From the NCBI GenBank assembly GCA_902631535.1, contig CACOYX010000003.1, forward strand, positions 1 through 64,000: a stretch of DNA of 64,000 nt, read 5' to 3'. The DNA comes from an uncultured Pelagibacteraceae bacterium. GTDB lineage: Bacteria; Pseudomonadota; Alphaproteobacteria; Pelagibacterales; Pelagibacteraceae. A program made the position numbers and the translations under genes. Under the pieces are notes generated by a model. The model was not told where the DNA came from. It saw only the letters and a program-made list of their open reading frames with translations, and did not search any database. This document shows positions 17,215-26,018 of this stretch, in pieces (the first letter of the stretch is position 1; every line of letters begins with the position of its first letter).

Positions 17215-17862
17215 TTAAGTAATTATCTCAGCAAATCTATTTTCTATTATATTTAATTTAAGATTATTTTTTTTTGTAAAATCGTTTATAGCTTTTTCAA
17301 CTTCAGGAATATAACTTTCCTTACCATAATCATCACACAAAATAACTTTTTTTTTATCCTTCAAGCTGTCATATAAAATCGTAAGATCATTAATTACTGT
17401 TTGATAGCTATGCCCACCATCTAAAAAAGTAAAATCAATATTTTGAAGATCCAATTCTTTTAATACTCTATTAGTATCACCTGCTATTAATCTAATATTG
17501 CTACTATATTTTTTCAAAAGTTTACTTACACTATTTATTGAATTTAAGTTTTCTTTTAAAATGTAATTGTAGTAAATATTTTTAAGTGGGTTTGAAAATT
17601 TTTGATCTTTTAAAAAAGTTGGCTCTATCTCATCTTTGTGTTCATTTTGATCACTGCCAAATAAATCTACACCGATATAATTAAAATTTTTTCCATTTGT
17701 CTTGCTTAAAAAATCGCATGTATTTCTTGCAGTTACCCCGCAAAAAACACCGATCTCTAAAACTTTTTTTGGATTATAAGTTGATAGTCTTTCAAGAAAA
17801 ATGTTTCCCCATTTTCCTTTTAAGCCGGTCTTTCTCCAATAACTTTTGTAATTTAGACTCAA
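17215..17862 (-). CDS. Class I SAM-dependent methyltransferase
   Basis: 215 residues with a Rossmann-type SAM site VLEIGVFCGVTARNT (about residues 35-49) and an acidic FNYIGVDLFGSD second strand. DFTFLDGGHSYQTVINDL (about residues 138-155) is typical of the Methyltransf_24 group that includes glycan and small-molecule O-methyltransferases. The substrate is unknown. It lies 3 bases downstream of nrdB and so is probably cotranscribed with nrdAB, although a functional link is not obvious. Similar proteins appear in the surface-glycan region at 43-44 kb. Confidence 0.75.
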   Translation of the reverse strand: MSLNYKSYWRKTGLKGKWGNIFLERLSTYNPKKVLEIGVFCGVTARNTCDFLSKTNGKNFNYIGVDLFGSDQNEHKDEIEPTFLKDQKFSNPLKNIYYNYILKENLNSINSVSKLLKKYSSNIRLIAGDTNRVLKELDLQNIDFTFLDGGHSYQTVINDLTILYDSLKDKKKVILCDDYGKESYIPEVEKAINDFTKKNNLKLNIIENRFAEIIT

Positions 17863-17865
17863 AAA

Positions 17866-18873
17866 TTAAGCAAAAACTTCACCCCAACTTCCTTTTGTAG
17901 AAGCTTTAGAATATTCAGTTGCTCTACCTTCAAAGAAGTTCATATGCTCTACTCCGTTAAGCATTGTGTCCAACCACGTTAATGGATTTTTCTTAACATC
18001 GTAAATAGGATTCAAACCTAGTTGCTCTAATCTTCTATTTCCAATAAATCTAATGTACTGCTTAACTTCCTCTGCTGTTAAACCTTCCAAAGAACCCATT
18101 TGAAAAGCTAAATCGATGAAAGCATCTTCATGATGTACGATTGTTTTACAGGCATCGTAAATCTCATTTTTTAGTTTATCATTCCAAATTTGTGGTTCTT
18201 CTTTTATGAAATCTTTGAATAACCTAATCATAGAATTGCAGTGAAGAGTTTCATCTCTAACTGACCAAGTTACTATCTGCCCCATTCCCTTCATCTTGTT
18301 AAATCTAGGGAAATTTAAAAGAATTGCAAAACTTGCAAATAACTGAAGGCCTTCTGTAAATGCGGAGAACACTGCCATTGTCATTGCTATATTGTGTTTT
18401 GATTTAACATCAAAACCTTGCATATAATCGTACTTATCTTTCATTTCTTTATACTTCATGAAAGCAGAGTACTCTGTTTCAGGCATTCCGATTGTATCTA
18501 ATAAATGAGAGTAAGCAGCAATATGAACTGTTTCCATAGCTGCAAATGCGGTCATCATCATCAATACTTCTGTAGGTTTAAATACTGTTGTGTAATGTCT
18601 CAGATAACAGTTGTTAACCTCAACATCTGCTTGTGTAAAAAATCTAAAAATGTGAGTTAGTAAATTTTTTTCTTCTACAGATAAATTTTTCTGCCAGTCT
18701 CTGACATCATCACCTAGTGGTACTTCCTCTGGTAACCAGTGAATTCTTTGTTGCGTTAACCAGGCATCATAACACCATGGGTATCTAAATGGTTTGTAAA
18801 CTGGATTTTCTACTAATAGTCCCATTTTTTTTGGCTGGATTATTCCTGGCTTAATTTTTTCTGCTACTGACAT
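17866..18873 (-). CDS. nrdB: Class I ribonucleotide reductase beta subunit
   Basis: 335 residues from ATG 18873, chosen because GAGGAG lies 8 bases upstream; a GTG at 18882 would sit on top of that site. Metal ligands are visible: an Asp in QADVEVNN, then exactly 31 residues later METVH with Glu and His, EGLQLF, and RDETLHC with Glu and His. The Tyr in HIAAYSH stands in the radical-tyrosine position relative to that Glu-His pair (E, +3 H, +7 Y, as in E. coli E115-H118-Y122). The subunit houses the diiron-tyrosyl cofactor. It overlaps nrdA by about 10 bases. Confidence 0.95.
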   Translation of the reverse strand: MSVAEKIKPGIIQPKKMGLLVENPVYKPFRYPWCYDAWLTQQRIHWLPEEVPLGDDVRDWQKNLSVEEKNLLTHIFRFFTQADVEVNNCYLRHYTTVFKPTEVLMMMTAFAAMETVHIAAYSHLLDTIGMPETEYSAFMKYKEMKDKYDYMQGFDVKSKHNIAMTMAVFSAFTEGLQLFASFAILLNFPRFNKMKGMGQIVTWSVRDETLHCNSMIRLFKDFIKEEPQIWNDKLKNEIYDACKTIVHHEDAFIDLAFQMGSLEGLTAEEVKQYIRFIGNRRLEQLGLNPIYDVKKNPLTWLDTMLNGVEHMNFFEGRATEYSKASTKGSWGEVFA

Positions 18874-20813
18874 GATAAACACTCCTCATAGTTATTTGAC
18901 TCATTATTTGATTTTTGTCCGTTTGAATAAACATTCTTAGTTACATCAGTTTGTGATGTATTGTTAACATTCTCGGCTCTTTGGATTGATTTAGATCTGC
19001 AGTAATAAAGACTCTTTAATCCTTTTTTCCAAGCTTGGAAATGAAGATCATGCAAGTCTTTTTTATGTATGTCTGCAGGAATAAATATATTCACTGATTG
19101 AGCTTGTGAAATATGAGGGGTTCTATCTGCTCCTAATTCCACTACCCATCTTTGGTCTATTTCAAATGCTGTTTTGAAAGTATCTTTTTCTTCAGCAGTT
19201 AAAAAATCTAAATGTGATACTGAACCTTGGTTAGTCGTAATACTAGACCAAACTTCATCAGTATCTTTTTTGTATTTTTGAAGTAGTTTTTTAAGATATT
19301 TATTTCTAACATTAAAAGATCCAGATAAAGTTTTGTGAGTATAACTGTTCGCTGCTATAGGTTCAATACCTGGCGATGAACCACCACAGATAATTGATAT
19401 TGAAGCAGTTGGGGCAATTGCTGTTTTATTAGAAAATCTTTCTTTTATTCCGTATTCTGCTGCGTCAGGGCAAGCTCCTCTTTCTTCTGCCAAGCTAACT
19501 GAAGCTGCATCAACTTTCTCCTGAATATTTTTAAATATTTTTTTATTCCAAACTTTGCTCATTACAGAACCAAAAGGAATATTTTTTTGTTGGAAGAAAG
19601 AATGTAAACCCATAACACCTAGACCAACACTTCTTTCTCTCATCGCAGAATATTTCGCGTGAGCAAATTCATCAGGCGCTCTATTAATAAAGTCAGTCAT
19701 TACGTTATCTAAAAACCTCATCACATCTTCAACAAACTGAGGGTCTTCACTCCACTGATCGTAAGTATCTAAATTTAAGGATGACAAACAACAAACAGCT
19801 GTTCTTTGATTTCCCTCATTGTCTTGGCCTGTAGGTAATGTGATTTCACTACAAAGATTTGAGGTTTTAACTTTTAATCCAGCAAGCTTATGGTGTTGAG
19901 GAATTTGTCTGTTTACTGTATCGATGAAAACAATATAAGGTTCTCCAGTTTCAATTCGAGCAGTTAGTAATCTGATCCATAAATTTCTGGCAGGTATAGT
20001 AGATTGAACCGTTCCATCATAAGGACTTCTTAGTGCCCACTGACCACCTGTCTCAACAGCTCTCATAAATTCATCCGTGACTAATACGCCGTGATGCAAA
20101 TTAAGAGATCTTCTGTTAACGTCACCACCTGTTGGTCTTCTCATTTCAATAAATTCTTCAATTTCAGGATGGTCAATTTGTAAATAACAAGCAGCTGATC
20201 CTCTTCTTAATGAACCTTGACTGATAGCCAAAGTTAATGAGTCCATAACTTTAATGAAAGGAATTATTCCAGATGTTTTTCCAACCTTACCGATCTTTTC
20301 ACCAATTGATCTTAAATTACCCCAGTAACTTCCAATACCTCCGCCTCTTGCGGCAAGCCATACATTCTCTTCCCAAAGATTTGTAATCCCTTCTAAACTA
20401 TCGTTAGCTTCATTTAAAAAACATGAAATAGGTAAGCCTCTTTCTGTTCCACCATTTGATAAAACCGGTGTCGCTGGCATAAACCATAAATTACTTATGT
20501 AATTATATATTCTTTGTGCATGTAAATTATCATCAGCATATACGCTTGCTACTCTTGCAAATAAATCTTGAAAACTTTCATTCTGTCCTAAATATCTGTC
20601 ATTAAGTGTAGCTTTTCCGAAATCAGTTAAATTGGCATCTTTAGATCTATCGATCTTAATTGTAATGCCTCTTTCATTTTGAAATAGCTCAGTTTCTCCA
20701 GATAATGAGAAAAGGTCTGGCTTCTTAGGACCATTATTCTTTTGATCATTTTGGTGCTTATGGCTTATACTGCCGACAGCTTTCTTTATTGCCAATGATA
20801 CGTTTTTATTCAT
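18864..20813 (-). CDS. nrdA: Class I ribonucleotide reductase alpha subunit
   Basis: 649 residues. The active-site cysteines are present: PISCFLN, SNLCSEITLP (the N-x-C-x-E thiyl radical motif) and AVCCLSSLNL. The C-terminal ECLSC pair would pass electrons from thioredoxin or glutaredoxin. It reduces ribonucleoside diphosphates to deoxy forms with NrdB. No ATP-cone is recognisable: the first 80 residues are polar and lead straight into the core, so overall activity inhibition by dATP may be missing, and the protein is about 100 residues shorter than E. coli NrdA. A tandem operator-like pair lies upstream. Confidence 0.95.
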   Translation of the reverse strand: MNKNVSLAIKKAVGSISHKHQNDQKNNGPKKPDLFSLSGETELFQNERGITIKIDRSKDANLTDFGKATLNDRYLGQNESFQDLFARVASVYADDNLHAQRIYNYISNLWFMPATPVLSNGGTERGLPISCFLNEANDSLEGITNLWEENVWLAARGGGIGSYWGNLRSIGEKIGKVGKTSGIIPFIKVMDSLTLAISQGSLRRGSAACYLQIDHPEIEEFIEMRRPTGGDVNRRSLNLHHGVLVTDEFMRAVETGGQWALRSPYDGTVQSTIPARNLWIRLLTARIETGEPYIVFIDTVNRQIPQHHKLAGLKVKTSNLCSEITLPTGQDNEGNQRTAVCCLSSLNLDTYDQWSEDPQFVEDVMRFLDNVMTDFINRAPDEFAHAKYSAMRERSVGLGVMGLHSFFQQKNIPFGSVMSKVWNKKIFKNIQEKVDAASVSLAEERGACPDAAEYGIKERFSNKTAIAPTASISIICGGSSPGIEPIAANSYTHKTLSGSFNVRNKYLKKLLQKYKKDTDEVWSSITTNQGSVSHLDFLTAEEKDTFKTAFEIDQRWVVELGADRTPHISQAQSVNIFIPADIHKKDLHDLHFQAWKKGLKSLYYCRSKSIQRAENVNNTSQTDVTKNVYSNGQKSNNESNNYEECLSCQ

Positions 20814-20845
20814 ATTTTTACTTATTTTTTCGATTTATTAACAAA

Positions 20846-20893
20846 ACAACTATATGTTGTGTCTGTATATAGTTAATATACTATATAACATCA
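20846..20893 (-). promoter_or_regulatory. Candidate tandem NrdR boxes upstream of nrdAB
   Basis: Box 1 is ACAAC-TATAT-GTTGT (20846-20860), with perfectly complementary arms. A second A+T-rich palindrome-like box lies around 20878-20893. Their shared CTATAT cores begin at 20850 and 20881, exactly 31 bases apart, which is the three-turn spacing reported for paired NrdR boxes ahead of nrd operons. Sequence match to the NrdR consensus is partial, better for box 1 than box 2. Confidence 0.5.
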
Positions 20894-20998
20894 AAATCAA
20901 TAGAACATTATATGAACATTTAAATAATTTTGCAAGTGGAAAGTTTTGTTAATAAACATTTAATAACAAATCCCCCTATTCTTTAGTATTTATAGTTA

Positions 20999-22441
20999 AT
21001 GAAAATCAATCCTAACGGTTTTAGAGAGTATGATGCCAGATGGCTATATGAAAAAGACATCGATTTAGAGGGAATCACTGATTTAGGAAAAGGATTAGGT
21101 TCTCAAATAATCAAACATACGAATAAAGCAAATCCAAGAGTAATAGTGGGTCATGATTACAGGTCCTACAGTGAGACTATTAAAAAATCTTTAATCAATG
21201 GCTTAACCTCAACAGGGTGTTTTGTAGAAGATGTTGGTTTATCACTTTCCCCTACTGTTTACTTCGCGCAGTTTAATTTAAATTCTGATGGCATCGCAAT
21301 GGTAACAGCTAGTCATAATGAAAATGGTTGGACTGGAGTAAAAATGGGTATCAAAAAAGGACTAACTCATGCCCCTAAAGAAATGAGTGAATTAAAAGAT
21401 ATCACACTAAATAAAAAATTTATTACTGGGAAAGGTTCAATTAAAAAAATAGATGGTTTCAAGAATATTTACTCAAATGATTTAATAAAAAAAAATAAGA
21501 TCAATAAAACGATTAAAGCAGTTGTAGCATGTGGAAATGGAACAGCAGGAGTTTTTGCTCCTGAAATTTTAAGAGGTATCGGTTGTGAAGTAATTGAACT
21601 AGATTGTAAATTAGACTGGTCATTTCCAAAGTACAATCCTAATCCTGAAGATCTTGAAATGCTTCATGCAATAGCAAAAGCAGTAAAAGATAACAATGCA
21701 GATATTGGCTTTGGTTTTGACGGTGACGGTGATCGTTGTGGAGTAATTGATGAAAAAGGAAATGAAATATTCTCAGATAAGATAGGATTATTAATTGCCA
21801 GAAACTTGGCGTTCAAACATCAAAATTCAAAATTTGTTGTAGATGTAAAATCGACAGGTCTTTATGCAAACGATAAAGTTCTTTTAAAAAATAAGTGCAA
21901 AACTATCTACTGGAAAACTGGACATTCACATATAAAAAGAAAAGTTAATATAGAAAAAGCTTTAGCAGGATTTGAAAAAAGTGGACATTTCTTTTTTAAT
22001 CAACCTTTAGGTTATGGATATGATGATGGAATAAATTCAGCGATACAAGTCTGTCATTTGTTAACTAATCAAAACAAGAAGATGAGTGAAATTATTAATG
22101 AATTACCCAAAACATACCAATCACCAACTATGGCTCCATTCTGTAAAGATGAAGAGAAATATAAAGTGGTAGAAGAAATGGTGAGAAAAGTTGAAGATCT
22201 TAAAAAACAGAATATTAAAATAGATAATCAATCAATCACTGAAGTTTTAACTGTTAACGGAGTAAGATTTTCTTTAACAGATGGATCTTGGGGTTTAATT
22301 AGAGCTTCATCAAATAAACCCTCTCTTGTTGTAGTTACTGAAAGTCCTACTTCAAACGAAAGAAAGAAAAATATTTTTGAATTTATTAATAAATTATTAC
22401 AAGAAACTGGAAAAATTGGCGACTATGATCAGAAGATTTAA
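20999..22441 (+). CDS. Phosphomannomutase / phosphoglucomutase
   Basis: 480 residues of the alpha-D-phosphohexomutase family. TASHNENGWTGVK holds the phosphoserine, GFDGDGDRCG the magnesium aspartates, and FEKSGH the sugar-binding loop in place of the usual GEMSGH. The C-terminal phosphate-binding loop is in LIRASSNKPSLVV. It interconverts the 1- and 6-phosphates of mannose or glucose and so supplies GDP-mannose or UDP/dTDP-glucose precursors to surface glycans such as those encoded at 37-46 kb. It is monocistronic as far as visible and overlaps the convergent permease gene by 4 bases. Confidence 0.92.
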   Translation: MKINPNGFREYDARWLYEKDIDLEGITDLGKGLGSQIIKHTNKANPRVIVGHDYRSYSETIKKSLINGLTSTGCFVEDVGLSLSPTVYFAQFNLNSDGIAMVTASHNENGWTGVKMGIKKGLTHAPKEMSELKDITLNKKFITGKGSIKKIDGFKNIYSNDLIKKNKINKTIKAVVACGNGTAGVFAPEILRGIGCEVIELDCKLDWSFPKYNPNPEDLEMLHAIAKAVKDNNADIGFGFDGDGDRCGVIDEKGNEIFSDKIGLLIARNLAFKHQNSKFVVDVKSTGLYANDKVLLKNKCKTIYWKTGHSHIKRKVNIEKALAGFEKSGHFFFNQPLGYGYDDGINSAIQVCHLLTNQNKKMSEIINELPKTYQSPTMAPFCKDEEKYKVVEEMVRKVEDLKKQNIKIDNQSITEVLTVNGVRFSLTDGSWGLIRASSNKPSLVVVTESPTSNERKKNIFEFINKLLQETGKIGDYDQKI

Positions 22442-23268
22442 AGATTAAAATACTCGTATAAAAATTTAGTTCCAATAACGATTAAAAATATCCCAAAATA
22501 TTTCGTCATCTTTTTTTTGTTAATCCTATGACTTGCTTTTGCTCCAAGCCTTGCCATAAATGCAGTTATTGGAAAAAATATTAAAAATGCTGGAATGTTT
22601 AAAAATCCAATGCTTAAAGGCAAATTCGCATTTAAATAATTACCTGAGAATAGAAAACCTATCGTGCCAAATAAAGCTATTATAAAACCAATGGCAGCTG
22701 CACTTCCTATCGCTTTATTTATTGGATAGCCAAAAAACTTTAAAATCGGAACATTCATTACAGCACCACCTATGCCCATAGGAGCTGAAACAAATCCAGT
22801 AATTATTCCTGAGATTATTTTAGCTGGTAAACCCATCTTAATTGAAAGATCAGACTCTTTCTCTTTTAAAAATAATAAATAGAAAGCTAGAATATAAACA
22901 ACAACTGTAAAAAATAATATTAAAGGTTTTGTTTTTAGACCTGCTGCTAATATGGTTCCAAGTATCACTCCAATAATTACAAACACTCCGTAACCCTTCA
23001 CTACATTAAAATCGACTGCATTATGTTGATGGTGAGTTAAGACTGAAACAATTGAAGTTGGAATAATTATTCCAAATGAAGTTCCCACTGCTAAATGCAT
23101 TAGGAACTCTGGCTCGATACCAGCGGCACCAAAAATATAAAATAGAATTGGCACAGTGATTAACCCTCCTCCGATACCGAATAAACCTGCAGCAAACCCG
23201 GCAGGGATAGCTGTGATGACCATTATTAAAATTAGATAAAGAGTTTCTGATTGAAAAAGAATATCCAA
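22438..23268 (-). CDS. TauE/SafE-family sulfite/organosulfur exporter permease
   Basis: 276 residues with about eight membrane helices. It contains two similar halves, each with a glycine-rich motif (AAGLFGIGGGLITVPIL near residue 26; APMGIGGAVMNVPIL near residue 160), the hallmark of TSUP/TauE-SafE permeases. Members move sulfite, sulfoacetate or other sulfur and carbon anions. Given the taurine genes in this window, sulfite export is attractive, but the gene is about 25 kb away and the substrate is not readable from sequence. The start appears to be TTG 23268, preceded by AGAAAG. Confidence 0.87.
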   Translation of the reverse strand: MDILFQSETLYLILIMVITAIPAGFAAGLFGIGGGLITVPILFYIFGAAGIEPEFLMHLAVGTSFGIIIPTSIVSVLTHHQHNAVDFNVVKGYGVFVIIGVILGTILAAGLKTKPLILFFTVVVYILAFYLLFLKEKESDLSIKMGLPAKIISGIITGFVSAPMGIGGAVMNVPILKFFGYPINKAIGSAAAIGFIIALFGTIGFLFSGNYLNANLPLSIGFLNIPAFLIFFPITAFMARLGAKASHRINKKKMTKYFGIFLIVIGTKFLYEYFNL

Positions 23269-23270
23269 AA

Positions 23271-24254
23271 TTATCTTTCTAAAGATACAGGATTTGTTTT
23301 TCTAACCTGGTCCATAATATGATTTACTTTTTGAAGATCAGCATCTCTGACGCACATATTTTTAGAGAGATATTGTTTCCATATTCTAGAACCGTTTTGT
23401 CCGTGAAATAATCCAACAGTGTGCCTCATTATATGATTTAATTGTACACCTTTTGAGGTTTCGTCTTGAATGTATGGAATTAATTTTTCCATGACTTCGC
23501 TTCTTGTAGGAACATTTTCATTATTAAAAATATCTCTTTCAATATCTGCTAGAAAATATGGCGAATGATATATTGCTCTTCCTATCATGGCACCGTCTAC
23601 TTTTAATAAATGATTTTTAATATCTTCAGTAGTTTTTATTCCACCATTAATAATTATTTCATTATCTTTAAAATGCTCTTTTAATTGATATACAAATTCA
23701 TATTTAAGAGGTGGAATATTTAAATTTTCTTTAGGGCTTAATTTTTTTAGTAAAGCTTTCCTCGCGTGGATTATAAATTTCTTTGATCCTGCATCTTTAG
23801 TTGTTTGAATAAAAGATTTTAAAAACTTAAAATTTTCAACATCATTGTAACCAATTCTTGTTTTAATTGTTACTGGTAATTTTGTAGCTTTAGACATCGA
23901 CTCAATGCATTTAGCTACAAGATCTGGTTCTTGCATTAAACAAGCACCAAATTTATTTTTTTGAACTTTTTTACTAGGACAACCTAAATTTAAATTTATT
24001 TCTTTATATCCGTAATCCTCTGAAATCTTACAAGCCTCTGCTAGTTCGTCTGGATTTGAACCGCCAATTTGTAATGTTACCGGATTAGAAATTTTTTTAA
24101 ATGATAATAATTTATCTCTATCACCCCTGATAATTGCATTGGCCACAATCATCTCAGAGTATAAATGAATATTTTTACTGATAAGACTTAAAAAATATAT
24201 TTCATGTTTATCAGTGCAATCCATCATTGGTGCAACTGAAACAGTTTTTTTCAT
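23271..24254 (-). CDS. dusA: tRNA-dihydrouridine synthase A
   Basis: 327 residues. VAPMMDCTDKH at the N-terminus is the FMN-binding start of Dus proteins, and NLNLGCPSKKVQKNKFGACLM carries the catalytic cysteine. KTRIGYND, FIIHARKA and NGGIKT are the FMN-phosphate strands. The CPSKKVQ and Y-N-D variants fit DusA (dihydrouridine at positions 20/20a) better than DusB or DusC. It reduces uridines in the D-loop of tRNAs. It lies 2 bases upstream of the permease gene and 3 bases downstream of rpoZ, all on the minus strand. Confidence 0.93.
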   Translation of the reverse strand: MKKTVSVAPMMDCTDKHEIYFLSLISKNIHLYSEMIVANAIIRGDRDKLLSFKKISNPVTLQIGGSNPDELAEACKISEDYGYKEINLNLGCPSKKVQKNKFGACLMQEPDLVAKCIESMSKATKLPVTIKTRIGYNDVENFKFLKSFIQTTKDAGSKKFIIHARKALLKKLSPKENLNIPPLKYEFVYQLKEHFKDNEIIINGGIKTTEDIKNHLLKVDGAMIGRAIYHSPYFLADIERDIFNNENVPTRSEVMEKLIPYIQDETSKGVQLNHIMRHTVGLFHGQNGSRIWKQYLSKNMCVRDADLQKVNHIMDQVRKTNPVSLER

Positions 24255-24257
24255 AAT

Positions 24258-24758
24258 TTACTCTGATTTATTTTCTTCTTCTATAGGAGCCTCTTCACTC
24301 AATTCAAGTGGAGCCTCTTCAGTTTCCAAATTTTCTTCTTTAATTTCAGGCTGTTCAGCTTTCAATTCTGATAATGCTTCATCAGCTAAGCTAGGTTTTT
24401 TAACTTCTGGAATTCTTCTAGTTCTTTTTGATGGCAGGATTGCTACACCGCTTTTGGAAACCTGACCTTTATATAGATTTTCAAACTCATCATTAATTTC
24501 TTCCTCGGTCTCTTCTTGTTCCTCAATTTCATCAGGTTCTTTTCGAAGTCTTTTGATTGCGCTAGCTTCAACTTCTTTTACATCAATTTTTCCATCACCA
24601 ATTTCTCTTAAAGAAATAATAGTTCTCTTATCGTTATCTTCTTCGACAAGCATTGGAGATCCAGCGTTTAATTGAACTGTTCTTTCTTTAGCTAAAAGCA
24701 CTAAATCGTATTGATTATCGACTTTTTCTAAACAGTCTTCTACGGTAATTCTTGCCAT
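24258..24758 (-). CDS. rpoZ: RNA polymerase omega subunit with long acidic tail
   Basis: The first 70 residues match omega: MARITVEDCLEKV, FDL-like YDLVLLAKERTVQL, and a K-T-I-I-S-L-R-E-I block in place of the usual KPTVIALREI. Omega wraps the beta-prime C-terminus and helps polymerase assembly. The protein then continues to 166 residues with a tail rich in glutamate (EEQEETEEE, EENLETEEAP), predicted to be disordered and strongly negative. E. coli omega has 91 residues. The tail has one short basic island, SKRTRRIPEVKK. Position ahead of dusA suggests a small housekeeping operon. Confidence 0.92.
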   Translation of the reverse strand: MARITVEDCLEKVDNQYDLVLLAKERTVQLNAGSPMLVEEDNDKRTIISLREIGDGKIDVKEVEASAIKRLRKEPDEIEEQEETEEEINDEFENLYKGQVSKSGVAILPSKRTRRIPEVKKPSLADEALSELKAEQPEIKEENLETEEAPLELSEEAPIEEENKSE

Positions 24759-24798
24759 GATGGTTGTTATTTAGTCAATTGAGTTTAATAAATCAAGC

Positions 24799-26016
24799 TT
24801 AATTTAGTAACCTTACAGGCTCTATTGTTTTTCTGATTATAATTAACAAAGCCAGTGAAATAACAACATAAGTAGCCCCTATAAAAGCAATATTTTCTAT
24901 TGTAAATCCTTTATCGATCAACAGACCAAAAACTGCTGTGCCAAACGCTGTCGAAAAAACCATGAATGCGGTTGTTAGAGCTTTAATGCTTCCAATATAT
25001 TTTACTCCGTATATCTCAGCCCAAGTAGAAGAACCTAAAATATTTGCCAAGCCATTAGAAACTCCTATTAAACCAAGAAAAACATAAGCAAATATTTCAT
25101 GATTAAAATAAAATAAAGTAATCATGGCAAATAATAACGGTATATTCATATACATGATAAGTTTTCTTCCTGTAAATTTATCTACTAAAAAACCTGAAAC
25201 AAATAGTGTAGCTATCGATGTTATTGAATAAACCATAAATGCTTTAGGTATTGTATAAATAGCCCACATTTTTGAGTCAGAGATAAAAGATTGATAAACA
25301 AAAACTCCTGTCGCGATCCAAGGCATCGCAAGCATGTTCAAAGATACAATATAAAATCTATAATCTTTTAAAACATCACTTCTTCTCCAACTTTTGATTT
25401 TAAGTTTCTTATTGCTAGGATTAGTATCTGCCTCTCTTGAGTCTAGTTTTATCGACTTAATTGTACTTAAAATTACAAAAGGTAGTAATAGAATTATTAG
25501 TATTGCAATTCCTTGCCAGACAGTTCTCCAAGAATAAATAAGAAAAAAATAAGTTATCAGAACAGGTAAAATGAATTCTGCTGTAGATAAACCAAACCAA
25601 ATTGTGCTTAAGGCCTTTCCTCTAGATCGTTCAAAAAATCTTGAAATAGTTGTCGTTGAGGTATGACTCATTAAACCTTGTCCAGAAAATCTCATTAAGA
25701 AAATTCCAATCGCTAAAAAGTAAACACTATTTATAAATGAAAAAAGTAATGAAGAAGTAAATAATAACATAACTACAAATAACGAATAATTCAAAATTCT
25801 ATAATCATCTATTTTTTTTCCAACCCAAATAAGAAGTAGACTTGAAAAAATAGTTGCGCTTGCATAGATGCTTCCGAATTGTCCGTGTGTAATACCAAGT
25901 TCATTTCTTATTGGTGCGTTAAACAATCCCAAAAAAAAACTCTGTCCAAAACTAGAAAAAAATGTAAATATAAAGCCAAATATAATTACTTTTTTGTTTA
26001 AAGTGAGGTTAATCAT
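24799..26016 (-). CDS. Major facilitator superfamily transporter
   Basis: 405 residues and about twelve hydrophobic segments in two six-helix halves joined by a basic loop (about residues 190-217, SNKKLKIKSWRRSD). The helix 2-3 loop has WVGKKIDDYRI, an MFS-type motif. The overall look resembles monocarboxylate/oxalate-formate-type members, but the substrate is unknown. Its ATG is only 2 bases from the divergent ATG of the next gene, so the two genes' control elements must lie inside each other. Confidence 0.85.
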   Translation of the reverse strand: MINLTLNKKVIIFGFIFTFFSSFGQSFFLGLFNAPIRNELGITHGQFGSIYASATIFSSLLLIWVGKKIDDYRILNYSLFVVMLLFTSSLLFSFINSVYFLAIGIFLMRFSGQGLMSHTSTTTISRFFERSRGKALSTIWFGLSTAEFILPVLITYFFLIYSWRTVWQGIAILIILLLPFVILSTIKSIKLDSREADTNPSNKKLKIKSWRRSDVLKDYRFYIVSLNMLAMPWIATGVFVYQSFISDSKMWAIYTIPKAFMVYSITSIATLFVSGFLVDKFTGRKLIMYMNIPLLFAMITLFYFNHEIFAYVFLGLIGVSNGLANILGSSTWAEIYGVKYIGSIKALTTAFMVFSTAFGTAVFGLLIDKGFTIENIAFIGATYVVISLALLIIIRKTIEPVRLLN

Positions 26017-26018
26017 TA

